Shown: positions 9,701 to 18,524 of the stretch, piece by piece
How the letters are laid out: each line of letters opens with the position of its first letter
How positions within the stretch are numbered: the stretch's first letter is position 1
From: Vibrio sp. 10N.286.49.B3
Lineage (GTDB): Bacteria > Pseudomonadota > Gammaproteobacteria > Enterobacterales > Vibrionaceae
DNA: 64,000 nucleotides
NCBI RefSeq assembly: GCF_002873395.1
Contig: NZ_MCUV01000024.1
Location: 62,001 to 126,000, forward strand
Direction: 5' to 3'
Notes under the pieces: model-generated
Seen by the model: only the letters and a program-made list of their open reading frames with translations
Database searches by the model: none
What the model was told of the DNA's origin: nothing
Made by a program: the position numbers and the translations under genes

Positions 9701-12067
9701 ATGGCGATCCATAAGCTCAATTCACAAGCATTATACCGTGTTGCGGATTTAGATAATCTGCCTTGTAAGTCGACGAAAGAATTAGCTCCGATTGATGAAA
9801 TTGTGGGGCAAGAGCGGGCTCAAAAAGCGGTTGAGTTTGCAATGTCGATTAAAGAAAAAGGCTACAATATTTATGCAATCGGTCAAAATGGGCTGGGTAA
9901 GCGGACGATGATTTTGCGCTACTTAAGTCGTCACCAGCCAGAGAGTGATGAAGTCTTTGATTGGTGCTACTTAGCCAATTTTGACAATATCAGAACGCCG
10001 AAAGTATTAAAGTTACCTTGTGGGGTTGGCAATACCTTTAGGCAAGATATTGAAGTATTAATGGTCAAGTTATTAAAAGCTATGCCTCTAGCGTTTGATA
10101 ATGAAATGTACTTTAGCCGTGCGGATAAATTAAAAAATCAGTTAGCGAAAAAACAGCAAGCCGCTTTAGATGGAATTAATAAGGAAGCGGTTAAGCAGGG
10201 CATTAGCTTAACGCTTACTAATCAAGGCGATTATCAATTTGTTGCGATGAATGGCGAAGAAATGCATACCGAAGAGAGCTTTGATGCATTGAGCCCAAAA
10301 GAGCAAGAGCAATTTGATAAAACTATTGATGGACTAGAGGTGAGCTTACGTAATATGTCACGCTCATTAACAGAGCTTGAAGAGACCTATTCTGAAAAAA
10401 TTCAAAAATTGAATGATGAAGTTGCATTAGATGTGATTGCTCATTTTATTAAAAAGTTGAAAAAAGATTACGCTCAGTATCCAGAGATAAAAAAACACCT
10501 TACCGATTTACAAAAAGACATTGTTGATAATGCGGATATTTTCTTAGAGCAAGCAGAGAGCAATGATCAGGCAGAAATTGCCTCCGCTTCGTTAGATAAA
10601 AAGTTACCACGTCGCTATAAAGTTAATGTGTTAGTCAGTCAACAAGATAAAACCTTCCCGATCATTGTTGAAGAGCACCCGAATTATCACTCACTGTTTG
10701 GCTATGTCGAAACCGCCACTTTTAAAGGAACAGTCTTTACTGATTTCTCATTAATACGCGCTGGAAGCTTACACAAGGCGAATGGCGGGGTATTACTGAT
10801 GGATGCGGTTAAAGTTCTTGAACAACCTTATGTCTGGGATGGGCTAAAACGAGCTTTACGCTCCCGCCAGTTGAGCTTTACCTCTTTAGAAAAAGAAGTG
10901 ACCTTAACGGGGACGGTATCTTTAGATCCTGAACCTATTCCTCTTGATGTGAAAATTATCTTATTTGGTGATTATAAAACTTATCAATTATTACGTCATT
11001 ATGATGCTGAGTTTGCTGAATTGTTCCGGGTAACGGCTGATTTTGAAGATGAAATGCAGCGAACCACAGATTCTGAAATGCACTATGCTCGCTTTATTTC
11101 TAGCATCGTGCATGACAATAATATGCTTCATTGTGATAGAAAGGCGATGGCACGTATTATTGAGTACAGCTCACGCCAGTCAGGCGATCAGAGTAAGTTA
11201 TCATTACACTCAGCTCAAATTGCCAACTTGCTACGAGAGTCAAATTACGTTGCTAAAATATCGAAATCCAATTTGATTCGCGCTAGTCACGTCGAGCAAG
11301 CTCTCGCCAATCAGTTGCTTAGAGTTAATCGCTTGCAAGATAACGTGATGGAAACCTTCATTAATGGTACTACGCTAATTCACACGGATGGCCACGCTAT
11401 AGGTCAAGTGAATGCTTTGTCGGTGCTGAGCACGACGGATCATATGTTTGGAGCACCGAATCGGATCACTGCAACAACCGCGTATGGTAATGGTGATGTT
11501 ATTGATATCGAGAGAAATGTTGATCTTGGAGGAAGTATTCACTCGAAAGGCGTCATGATCTTATCCGCCTACTTATCTTCAGTGTTTGGACGCACAGCCA
11601 AAGTACCGTTAACGACTCACATAACCTTTGAACAATCTTATGGCGGTGTTGATGGCGATAGTGCCAGCATGGCTGAATTTTGTGCGATAGTCTCTGCATT
11701 CTCGAAACAAGCCAATCGACAAGATATTGCGATCACCGGCTCAATGAATCAGTTTGGTGAATCACAGCCGATTGGTGGGGTAAATGAAAAGATCGAAGGT
11801 TTTTTTGATGTGTGTAGTATTAAAGGTCGAACTTTGACTCAAGGCGTCATCATCCCACACTCAAATCAGCATAATTTGATGCTACGAGCGGATATTGTTA
11901 AAGCGGTCGAGCGTGGTGAGTTTCATATTTGGGCTATTGAGCATGTATCAGAAGCGATTGAAATATTTACAGGTAAAAAAGCGGGTGAGTTAAATGATGA
12001 GGGGGCATACCCTGTCGATACTATTTTTGGTCTAGCTCAAACTAAACTCAATGCATTGAGAAAGTAG
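9701..12067 (+). CDS. Lon-related ATP-dependent protease (YcbZ/LonB-like)
   Basis: 788 residues in the order: N-terminal AAA+ lid, P-loop IGQNGLGKRT near residue 65, a long charged coiled region about residues 130-300, a Lon-like AAA core (HKANGGVLLMDAVKVLEQPYVWDGLKRAL as Walker B region), and a C-terminal Lon protease domain. The catalytic Ser lies in GGVDGDSASMAEF and the Lys in IGGVNEKIEGF. It fits the cytoplasmic YcbZ-type family rather than canonical Lon, because the long N-terminal Lon domain is absent and the coiled insertion is present. The P-loop has Arg where Ser/Thr normally follows the Lys. The ATG at 9701 follows AAAGGAC. It appears monocistronic. Confidence 0.9.
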   Translation: MAIHKLNSQALYRVADLDNLPCKSTKELAPIDEIVGQERAQKAVEFAMSIKEKGYNIYAIGQNGLGKRTMILRYLSRHQPESDEVFDWCYLANFDNIRTPKVLKLPCGVGNTFRQDIEVLMVKLLKAMPLAFDNEMYFSRADKLKNQLAKKQQAALDGINKEAVKQGISLTLTNQGDYQFVAMNGEEMHTEESFDALSPKEQEQFDKTIDGLEVSLRNMSRSLTELEETYSEKIQKLNDEVALDVIAHFIKKLKKDYAQYPEIKKHLTDLQKDIVDNADIFLEQAESNDQAEIASASLDKKLPRRYKVNVLVSQQDKTFPIIVEEHPNYHSLFGYVETATFKGTVFTDFSLIRAGSLHKANGGVLLMDAVKVLEQPYVWDGLKRALRSRQLSFTSLEKEVTLTGTVSLDPEPIPLDVKIILFGDYKTYQLLRHYDAEFAELFRVTADFEDEMQRTTDSEMHYARFISSIVHDNNMLHCDRKAMARIIEYSSRQSGDQSKLSLHSAQIANLLRESNYVAKISKSNLIRASHVEQALANQLLRVNRLQDNVMETFINGTTLIHTDGHAIGQVNALSVLSTTDHMFGAPNRITATTAYGNGDVIDIERNVDLGGSIHSKGVMILSAYLSSVFGRTAKVPLTTHITFEQSYGGVDGDSASMAEFCAIVSAFSKQANRQDIAITGSMNQFGESQPIGGVNEKIEGFFDVCSIKGRTLTQGVIIPHSNQHNLMLRADIVKAVERGEFHIWAIEHVSEAIEIFTGKKAGELNDEGAYPVDTIFGLAQTKLNALRK

Positions 12068-12189
12068 TTAACGCCGCTTTAGATTGAATGTGTAGAGGTC
12101 TTACTTAGCATCATTCAAATGAAGTTTAGATTTATTAAAGTGCCATTCCTGTTGTAGTCGCAGTTATAGCACTTGATTGGTGTTCAGGT

Positions 12190-12915
12190 TTAGTTACGGA
12201 AAATTAATTTAGTACCATCAAACTTTAGGTGAGATAAAAGATCTTTAACGTTCTCATGCCCTTCATTATTAAACTCTAAGCCATAGCGTGAGTAATGGTA
12301 TGACTTTTGCGAATTACAAACTTTTCCTTTCAGTGGGCTGAAGTGAGTTTTTCGGGTCGTCCCTGAATGGACCGAAATAGACACTTGGTCACCAATTTGA
12401 ATTGGTTTACCAAGCGGTGGAGTAAAGAATCGACACCCTCCTTTGGACAAATCTCTTATCTCACAGTCAATGCTATTACCATCAAATGAGGCTTTGGCTG
12501 ATAGATTGACATTGTAGCGAGTTTCTTTACGTAGTTGAGCGATTTGCATATTGGCTGGGATAGAAAGCATTAGCATAGGTAGTGGTTCAGAGATTGAGTG
12601 CTGCAGTTGACTACGAAACTGAACAACAGCACCTTCACCTCGGTAACAGAAAGCTTTGACTTTTATCCAAAATCCTGGCTGGAAATAAAAAGAGAAATCA
12701 TCATCAGAAATGTTAGGAGTCTCAATGAGTATGCTACCACTGCTATGAACGCCAATAAATTTTGTCGCAGTAATAAACTTAATACCGACAGGTGTTGTAA
12801 CGTTAAGCGTCATTTCGCTGCTGTGCTCAATCATCTCTAAAGCATCAGTGCTATTGATCGTTGTGATGTTTGATGAGTCTTTATTTGATTTATGTTTCAC
12901 AGCCGATACGTGCAT
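12190..12915 (-). CDS. PilZ-domain cyclic-di-GMP-binding protein (YcgR-like)
   Basis: 241 residues. The N-terminal half (about 30-125) resembles the YcgR-type beta domain. The C-terminal half is a PilZ domain with both ligand motifs intact: RKETR at 129-133 and DLSKGG at 155-160. The domain should bind c-di-GMP and change contacts with a partner, commonly flagellar, polysaccharide or regulatory machinery; the partner cannot be told. The start is supported by GGAGAG 8 bases upstream. It lies 150 bases downstream of, and on the same strand as, a c-di-GMP phosphodiesterase gene, so producer/consumer and sensor may be linked. Confidence 0.88.
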   Translation of the reverse strand: MHVSAVKHKSNKDSSNITTINSTDALEMIEHSSEMTLNVTTPVGIKFITATKFIGVHSSGSILIETPNISDDDFSFYFQPGFWIKVKAFCYRGEGAVVQFRSQLQHSISEPLPMLMLSIPANMQIAQLRKETRYNVNLSAKASFDGNSIDCEIRDLSKGGCRFFTPPLGKPIQIGDQVSISVHSGTTRKTHFSPLKGKVCNSQKSYHYSRYGLEFNNEGHENVKDLLSHLKFDGTKLIFRN

Positions 12916-13065
12916 TAATTGAACTCTCCATGAGTACAGAACATTTAATCTAAACTATTGATAGTAGTTTTTTATTCTATGTTGTTCAATCACAAATTCA
13001 ATTAAGCACCAATGGGTTCAATATTAGCTTTGACTCTATTTGTGAGAGAAAAAGCTAATAAGTAT

Positions 13066-14826
13066 TTAAAAGTTATGATATTTTAGTAGTTCAACAAGAG
13101 ACTTCACATTCAACTTTTCAAGCAAGCGATATTTATAGGTACTAACCGTTTTTACGTTAATACTTAACTGGTTAGCTATCGCTTTATTGCCGACACCTTC
13201 AATGAGTAGCTTTAAAACCTCTAATTCTCGCTTTGAAAGGGCATCGAGTGGAACCGTCGATGCAGCATTTTTTGCCGATAAAGTATTTTTATGAGCAAAA
13301 TTCAATATGTTTTCTACCATTACATCAAGCTCAAGCGTGTTGCTAATATAGCCAGCATCAATGATATGACTATTCGCATCACAAAAGAGGTCACTTTGTT
13401 CTGAAATAAAAATCACCCGACCGTTGAAGTTGGAAGAGTCAATTTTTTCTATGATCTTAGCGTCATCTTCATTTGTTAAAGGTAGATTAACAATTAGTAA
13501 GTTACACAGCGTATCTCGAATGTGGTTCAGTGCTTGGTGACTATTCGTAACACGGTGTACACTTTCTACTTGAGTGTTCAATAATAGTTGGTTTTTTAAT
13601 GCTGTACCAAGAATTGGCTGTTCATCGACAATTAATACATTCAGTTGTTCGCTATCTGTCTGAGTCTTTTGTTTCATTAACTCTTGTTTTAAAGCATGGA
13701 TCGACATAGGGCGACCAGTGAAGTAGCCTTGGCATTCATCAGCATCCATATCTTTAAGGCATTGCCATGTCACCTCATCTTCTACACCTTCGACTACGAC
13801 ATTCAGTTGTAGTGCTTTTGCCGTACCGATACAGAGTTTAACAATAAGGGCATGCTGAAAATCGTCAAGCATATTACGGACAAAGCAGCGATCGATCTTC
13901 AAAGTATCAAAAGGTATTTGGGTTATTTTTTGTAAAGACGAGTAGCCGATACCAAAGTCATCAATGGCAAATTTGACCCCAAGCATTTTCAGGCGAGCTA
14001 AATTAATCAGTGAATTTGAGTCAGCAGAATAGATATGACTTTCCGTTAACTCTAAAACAAGGTTATGGTAGTTAAACCCTTCCGCCTTGCAGGTATCGAT
14101 AATTTCATTACAAATATCAGAGCACTCCAGATCACGCTGCGTTAAGTTTATCGACAGCTTGATAGGTGTTGATAGATTTAAGCTCTGAATTGCTCTGACA
14201 GACTTATGCAATACAGTATGAAAGAGCAAGTTATAATTTTCTCTTTCATTAATATATGGCATAAAGTGGTTAGGCGTTAGGATACCCAATGTTGGATGAT
14301 CCCAACGAATGAGCGCCTCAACACCAACAATAATATTTGACTTAAAGTTAACTTGTGGTTGGTAGAAGTAAAATATTTCACCATTTTCAACCGCTTTGAT
14401 CACTTCTTCTTCAGTAAATAGATGCGTTTGTGATGCTTGTATATTTACTTTGGGTTTGGAATCATCAACCTCAAGTGCTTTGGATATATCATCAGATGCG
14501 AATGGTTTTTGTATCGCATTGACATTATTAAATTTTAATTCTTTACAAGCTAAATAAGCGAGTTTTATAACGCTTTGATCGCTGCTGCTTAATATAATGA
14601 CATTAGCATGTTGTTGTTTATTTGATATTGTATTTAAAACTATAATGCCATCAGTATCAGGTAACTGAATGTCACAAAAAATATGTGTAAATCTTTCCTT
14701 AGCGCATAATTCCAGGGAGTCTTTCCCTGTATGTGAAATAACAATATCATTAAAACCTAATTTGTTTAATATTAACTTCAAGCTAATTGCTTGTATTTGA
14801 TCGTCTTCAATAATGAGAACTTTCAT
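13066..14826 (-). CDS. REC-EAL-pseudoREC-LuxR HTH regulator, predicted c-di-GMP phosphodiesterase
   Basis: 586 residues with four parts. Residues 1-120 are a receiver with Glu7/Asp8/Asp9, phospho-acceptor Asp52 and Lys106. Residues 140-385 are an EAL domain with intact catalytic motifs (EALIRW at 169, SINL, LELTES, AIDDFGIGYSS with Asp288/289, LKID, VEGVED, ECQGYF). Residues 395-515 look like a second receiver (LNVLIVDEQPILG) whose acceptor Asp is Asn446 (LLIVNLPL). Residues 525-586 are a LuxR/FixJ helix-turn-helix (LSKRELEVLKLLIEG, NVKTVSTYKYRLLEKL). It is comparable to Vibrio VieA (REC-EAL-HTH) but with an extra degenerate receiver. No histidine kinase gene is adjacent. The domain calls are firm; the signal and target genes are unknown. 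Confidence 0.9.
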   Translation of the reverse strand: MKVLIIEDDQIQAISLKLILNKLGFNDIVISHTGKDSLELCAKERFTHIFCDIQLPDTDGIIVLNTISNKQQHANVIILSSSDQSVIKLAYLACKELKFNNVNAIQKPFASDDISKALEVDDSKPKVNIQASQTHLFTEEEVIKAVENGEIFYFYQPQVNFKSNIIVGVEALIRWDHPTLGILTPNHFMPYINERENYNLLFHTVLHKSVRAIQSLNLSTPIKLSINLTQRDLECSDICNEIIDTCKAEGFNYHNLVLELTESHIYSADSNSLINLARLKMLGVKFAIDDFGIGYSSLQKITQIPFDTLKIDRCFVRNMLDDFQHALIVKLCIGTAKALQLNVVVEGVEDEVTWQCLKDMDADECQGYFTGRPMSIHALKQELMKQKTQTDSEQLNVLIVDEQPILGTALKNQLLLNTQVESVHRVTNSHQALNHIRDTLCNLLIVNLPLTNEDDAKIIEKIDSSNFNGRVIFISEQSDLFCDANSHIIDAGYISNTLELDVMVENILNFAHKNTLSAKNAASTVPLDALSKRELEVLKLLIEGVGNKAIANQLSINVKTVSTYKYRLLEKLNVKSLVELLKYHNF

Positions 14827-15280
14827 CTTTAGGCCTTAAAACTTAAGAGTATTAACAATTTTTTTACTCTCACCCTAGGTAAGGGTAGGTGTGTTAGAAA
14901 TATGTGAACTTATTCAGTCTGGATTTACAAAGGAATTAGTATCCTATGTGGAATAGTGAGTCAAGACCTAGAGGAGAAAAGCATACATTTAATCAAATTG
15001 TGGGAGCGTTTTTTTGTACCCTGTCAACTTATCGACAGAGTGCCATTATAATTACACCTTGTTAACGAAGAGATGAATAATGAAGTATAGAGTTCGCTTT
15101 AGAAAAACTTATGTATTAGTTAATAAACCTTATGGATATTAGCTGTCTGAGAATGATTTAATTGTATTTATATTGAGTTGGCAGTTTTTAATAGATCATT
15201 ATGTGATAGTGGTTGCTAGATAATATATTCAATAGGTAATAGAAGAGACTTAGATAAGCCCCTTCTATTTTTATTGGTTA
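14827..15280. other. Intergenic region without a recognised gene
   Basis: 454 bases between the divergent-facing start of the REC-EAL gene and the 3' end of the HlyD-type gene. It is very AT-rich and holds the promoter of the REC-EAL gene at its left end. An imperfect hairpin at 15238-15269 (AATAGAAG paired with CTTCTATT, inner CTTA/TAAG) may end the HlyD transcript on the minus strand but has no U-run on that side. I found no convincing ORF or known RNA. Confidence 0.5.
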
Positions 15281-16411
15281 TTAATGGTCGAGGTATAAAT
15301 AATTCTGCCAACTCTTCATTCTAATTAACACCTTGCGCATAACGGATACATGAGTAAAACTATCTGAATAAACGGCAACTTCGACAGCTGTGCCTAAGGG
15401 TAAATCATAATTGGAGAGGTCATCATTGATAGCCAGGGTAACGAAAACTCGTCCATCGGTTCTTAATGCGTTAGTACCTAATAGTGATCCCCTCGCTTGA
15501 AACTGGCTTTCAGCAATAGCAGGTAATCGTTGTATCACTTCTCCTTTAAATACCTTTCCAGGTAGCGCACGGAACATAAATTCTGCTTCAAAACCCGGAG
15601 CTAGGCGTTGTAATGAATTTTGTCTGAAGGCTGCGGTATAAAGCTTTTCTTCTGTATGGACAAAGGTCATAACAGGCGCAAGTGGAAGAGGTACCGCCAT
15701 GACTCCTGGGCGGAGCGCTAATTGAGTAACATAACCATCTGTTGGAGCCTGAACAACCGTTTGCTGCAGGTTAAATTCTGCTTTTCTTAGTTCAGCAAGT
15801 AACCCAGCGACGGCTGTATTTTCACCATTGATTTCTGACTCTAATGCGATGTTGGCTTGTTTTAATTGTGCATTGCTGACTTTTAGCTCGGCTTCTGCTG
15901 CTTTGTAATTTTGTAAGCGTGTGTCAACTTGTTGCTCTGTAAATGCCCCCTTTTTGTAGCCTCGCTGATATCGATCATACTCCCGTTTTGCTTTATCCCT
16001 TTCAGCTTCTGCTCTAACGGTAGCGGCTTCCGCTTCAGCGACATTGGACTCTAGCACTAGGGCATCTTGGCTTGCTTCCATTATCTCTGCTTTGAGCTTT
16101 GATACCTCAGCTTGAAAAGGGATCGGATCTATTTTGAATAACACATCCCCTTTTTTTAACTGCACATTTGGTTTAACGGGGACTTCTATCACTTTTCCAC
16201 GCACGCCAGACACTATCGGTGTTGTGGCATAAACCTGATTGCCGATCTGTGTAAAGGGATGGTTGTAGTTCATTAATAGAATCAATGTACCAATTAAAAC
16301 GACGCCACCTAATACTGCTGTTGGTACTGTCCACTTATTGAGTGGGATGTTAAATATTTTAAAGATCGCAATACACAAGGCGGCATAAGTCATTATTAGT
16401 AATAAATCCAT
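15281..16411 (-). CDS. HlyD-type membrane fusion protein (YiaV/YibH-like)
   Basis: 376 residues. Two closely spaced hydrophobic segments at the N-terminus (about 1-20 and 30-50) anchor it in the inner membrane. A biotinyl-lipoyl half-motif follows (TTPIVSGVRGKVIEVPVKPNVQLKKGDVLFKIDP), then a long Ala/Glu-rich alpha hairpin (about residues 90-205), the second lipoyl half (VQAPTDGYVTQLALRPGV) and a beta barrel. Members normally bridge an inner-membrane pump to an outer-membrane channel, but no pump gene is adjacent. Its start overlaps the stop of the DUF3302 gene by one base (TAATG), the same pairing as E. coli yiaW-yiaV and yibI-yibH. Confidence 0.88.
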   Translation of the reverse strand: MDLLLIMTYAALCIAIFKIFNIPLNKWTVPTAVLGGVVLIGTLILLMNYNHPFTQIGNQVYATTPIVSGVRGKVIEVPVKPNVQLKKGDVLFKIDPIPFQAEVSKLKAEIMEASQDALVLESNVAEAEAATVRAEAERDKAKREYDRYQRGYKKGAFTEQQVDTRLQNYKAAEAELKVSNAQLKQANIALESEINGENTAVAGLLAELRKAEFNLQQTVVQAPTDGYVTQLALRPGVMAVPLPLAPVMTFVHTEEKLYTAAFRQNSLQRLAPGFEAEFMFRALPGKVFKGEVIQRLPAIAESQFQARGSLLGTNALRTDGRVFVTLAINDDLSNYDLPLGTAVEVAVYSDSFTHVSVMRKVLIRMKSWQNYLYLDH

Positions 16412-16803
16412 TATTCAGCTCCTTGCTCAGGTGATGGGGAAGTATGGGGTGGAGCTTTATCCAAAGTCGTTTGAGAGTTTATTTGTTTTAGCTCTTGTTC
16501 GAGAAGTGCAACTTGATCGATTAACTGATCAACCCGATGATGTATATCTTGCTGTTCTTCCTTAATTTTATCAAAACCCCATCCACGATCTTTACGCCAT
16601 AATGTTGCCCATATCCATAGGAAAGGCCAAATAGTATGTAGAGTGAATAGGCTAACCCAACCAGATACATGGATGGCGTCTTGGTGTGGATGACCGCGCT
16701 CCTTGGCAATCTCGTAGGGAATATCATGGATAACAATAATCCCATAAAAGATAACGAGCGCGACAAAAACGAGTAGACCGAGTGCGAAATAATCTAAAAA
16801 CAT
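16411..16803 (-). CDS. DUF3302 inner-membrane protein (YiaW/YibI-like)
   Basis: 130 residues with two membrane segments (about 5-26 and 47-68) and a C-terminal coiled-coil tail (EEQQDIHHRVDQLIDQVALLEQELKQI) followed by a Pro-rich end. The segment HDIPYEIAKERGHPHQDAIH between the helices is characteristic of DUF3302. The start has AAGGATG 6 bases upstream. It is co-translated with the HlyD-type gene. The family's function is unknown; the conserved pairing suggests a small partner or assembly factor of the fusion protein. Confidence 0.88.
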   Translation of the reverse strand: MFLDYFALGLLVFVALVIFYGIIVIHDIPYEIAKERGHPHQDAIHVSGWVSLFTLHTIWPFLWIWATLWRKDRGWGFDKIKEEQQDIHHRVDQLIDQVALLEQELKQINSQTTLDKAPPHTSPSPEQGAE

Positions 16804-16991
16804 AACACATCCTTGTTGGATAATTGACCTTAATGATACTTACTGGTTAATTATTTGTTATAAAAGAGATTAATACAACTCGATAAGAGAAATTTAATTG
16901 ATAGTGACGCAGGTAATAGGCTTGCCTCTGGGTATTCGGCAAGCAAAGGTAGTCAACAGGGTTGTGTTAAAAGGTGAGATAAAAAATAAGA

Positions 16992-18461
16992 CTAAGAGAG
17001 AAGTTGATTGACGGTCATTGGCTGCTTGGTTAATCCTAGTTTTTGCGCTGCGGTTTGCCCATCTTTTTGTTGATAGCAGAGGTTGTGCCATGCGCGAAAA
17101 ATATCCAATAAAGGCAGTAACCCTGCTGGACGTAATTTGCGGCGAGGTTCATTAATAAAATGACTAAATAGTAACTGAAAGCGCTGTTGGTAAAACTCTG
17201 TCTGTTGTAGGGAGGCAAACTGTAACCAGTGCTCTAAGTTATTATTATCACCAGCCAGGTAACATAGCCCTTTTTGGTGATGATTTTGAGTACCAATTGC
17301 CCAGCGGTCACGCCACCAACTCATATAGACGATATCAACTTTATCAGAGCTATATTGCTGATCCCAACCACTCTCTTCTTGTACATACATTAGGTCAATT
17401 TTATGACTTTCAATTCTATCTAAAGATAAGCTTAATGCTGCAGAACGTAATAAAGGATCTTGAGGTAGATAGAGAGCAATCGGTTTATTTTGATCGCATA
17501 AATTAAACAGATGTAAAAAGTGTGCGTAGGCAGTATAGGGTGGTCGGATTAATGCCCCTTTCGATGGGTAAGTAAATGAAGTGAGATCCCCCATCGGATC
17601 TTCAACATTACTACGCGCTAGAATGGTTTGATATTGCTGTTCAATTAAGGCATTGAGCTTGTGTGATGAAGCGGTTTTAGTTTGGGTTGCTTCTGGGCTG
17701 AAATCGGTTGCGACATAGCGAGCATTGGGCTTATAAGCATTATGTTCACGACTTATTTGTTCTTTTGTATCAGAAGTATAGTTAATATGTTGGGAAAGAA
17801 TATACCCTGAATGCGCTTCACCGGTCATCAGCCAGTAAACCCCATTGTTGCTGTTGGGTTGCAGGGCATGATAGTGAGAAGCGAATTGATAGCTTGTTGC
17901 CTGTGTTAACCAGCGATGATCGGTCACCGTTAATTTGTCTCGGCAGCGGTTAGCAATATACCTTAGATGATCGTAAAACGTTTTAGGGTTTACTGCGAGT
18001 TTTCGGCAGATTTCACGTACAGAATACCCCATAAACAATAGGGCAAGAAGTTGCTCTTGAAAGGCAAGATCTTTATTTTTACCAGAGCATTTATCAACAA
18101 AGGTTGCTAGGCACGCTTTACATCGGTAGCGTTGACGATCGCCACTAAATCCAAAAGCATGGTAAAGGTGCTTATGGGTATGAACAGATAAGCCAAACTG
18201 ATGACATTGTGAATTTCTACATGCCAGCAGGTTGCTATTTTCATCTTGTTTTAAACGTTGGTATTCGTCTAATACATCTTGGTTATTCAGTAGAGGAGGA
18301 AATGCACCACACTCTCGACATATCATTGTGGGGCGTTTCGGGTTTGTATGTTGCAAAATATAGTGTATAGGATCGCTAGAACCAAAGTTCTTGCAGGCTA
18401 GTGTTTTACAAAAGTTGAGCTGTAATCCATGTGCCACATTGGGGAGTTTGCCATTTGACAC
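16992..18461 (-). CDS. Transposase-like protein with two zinc ribbons and HTH, unknown role
   Basis: 489 residues from a GTG start with AAGGAAAG upstream. The N-terminus has two successive zinc-ribbon units of the same pattern: Cys18-x4-Cys23 with Cys48-x2-Cys51, and Cys81-x4-Cys86 with Cys114-x2-Cys117. The second resembles the ribbon of IS1-type InsA proteins (QRYRCKACLATF). A helix-turn-helix follows (GYSVREICRKLAVNPKTFYDHL, about 145-167). The C-terminus ends like many transposases (GQTAAQKLGLTKQPMTVNQLL). A DDE catalytic triad could not be confirmed. No terminal inverted repeats or target duplications are visible, and the gene sits 63 bases behind deoD on the same strand. It looks like a domesticated transposase or DNA-binding protein; function unknown. 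Confidence 0.75.
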   Translation of the reverse strand: MSNGKLPNVAHGLQLNFCKTLACKNFGSSDPIHYILQHTNPKRPTMICRECGAFPPLLNNQDVLDEYQRLKQDENSNLLACRNSQCHQFGLSVHTHKHLYHAFGFSGDRQRYRCKACLATFVDKCSGKNKDLAFQEQLLALLFMGYSVREICRKLAVNPKTFYDHLRYIANRCRDKLTVTDHRWLTQATSYQFASHYHALQPNSNNGVYWLMTGEAHSGYILSQHINYTSDTKEQISREHNAYKPNARYVATDFSPEATQTKTASSHKLNALIEQQYQTILARSNVEDPMGDLTSFTYPSKGALIRPPYTAYAHFLHLFNLCDQNKPIALYLPQDPLLRSAALSLSLDRIESHKIDLMYVQEESGWDQQYSSDKVDIVYMSWWRDRWAIGTQNHHQKGLCYLAGDNNNLEHWLQFASLQQTEFYQQRFQLLFSHFINEPRRKLRPAGLLPLLDIFRAWHNLCYQQKDGQTAAQKLGLTKQPMTVNQLLS

Positions 18462-18480
18462 AGTCGCTTTCCTTAGCTAA

Positions 18481-18506
18481 ATACTGCCAAACCATGTTGG
18501 CAGTAT
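18481..18506 (-). terminator. Hairpin downstream of deoD (weak terminator or attenuator)
   Basis: A perfect 10-bp stem (ATACTGCCAA with TTGGCAGTAT) has a 6-base loop, between the deoD stop and the GTG start of the zinc-ribbon gene. In the minus-strand direction no U-run follows, so it may act as an mRNA 3' stabiliser or a weak terminator. Confidence 0.55.
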
Positions 18507-18524
18507 CCTATTATATCAATTAGA

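Noticed and set aside
16992..18461. Active insertion sequence
   Set aside because: I saw no terminal inverted repeats or target-site duplication around the gene, and it has an operon-like position behind deoD.
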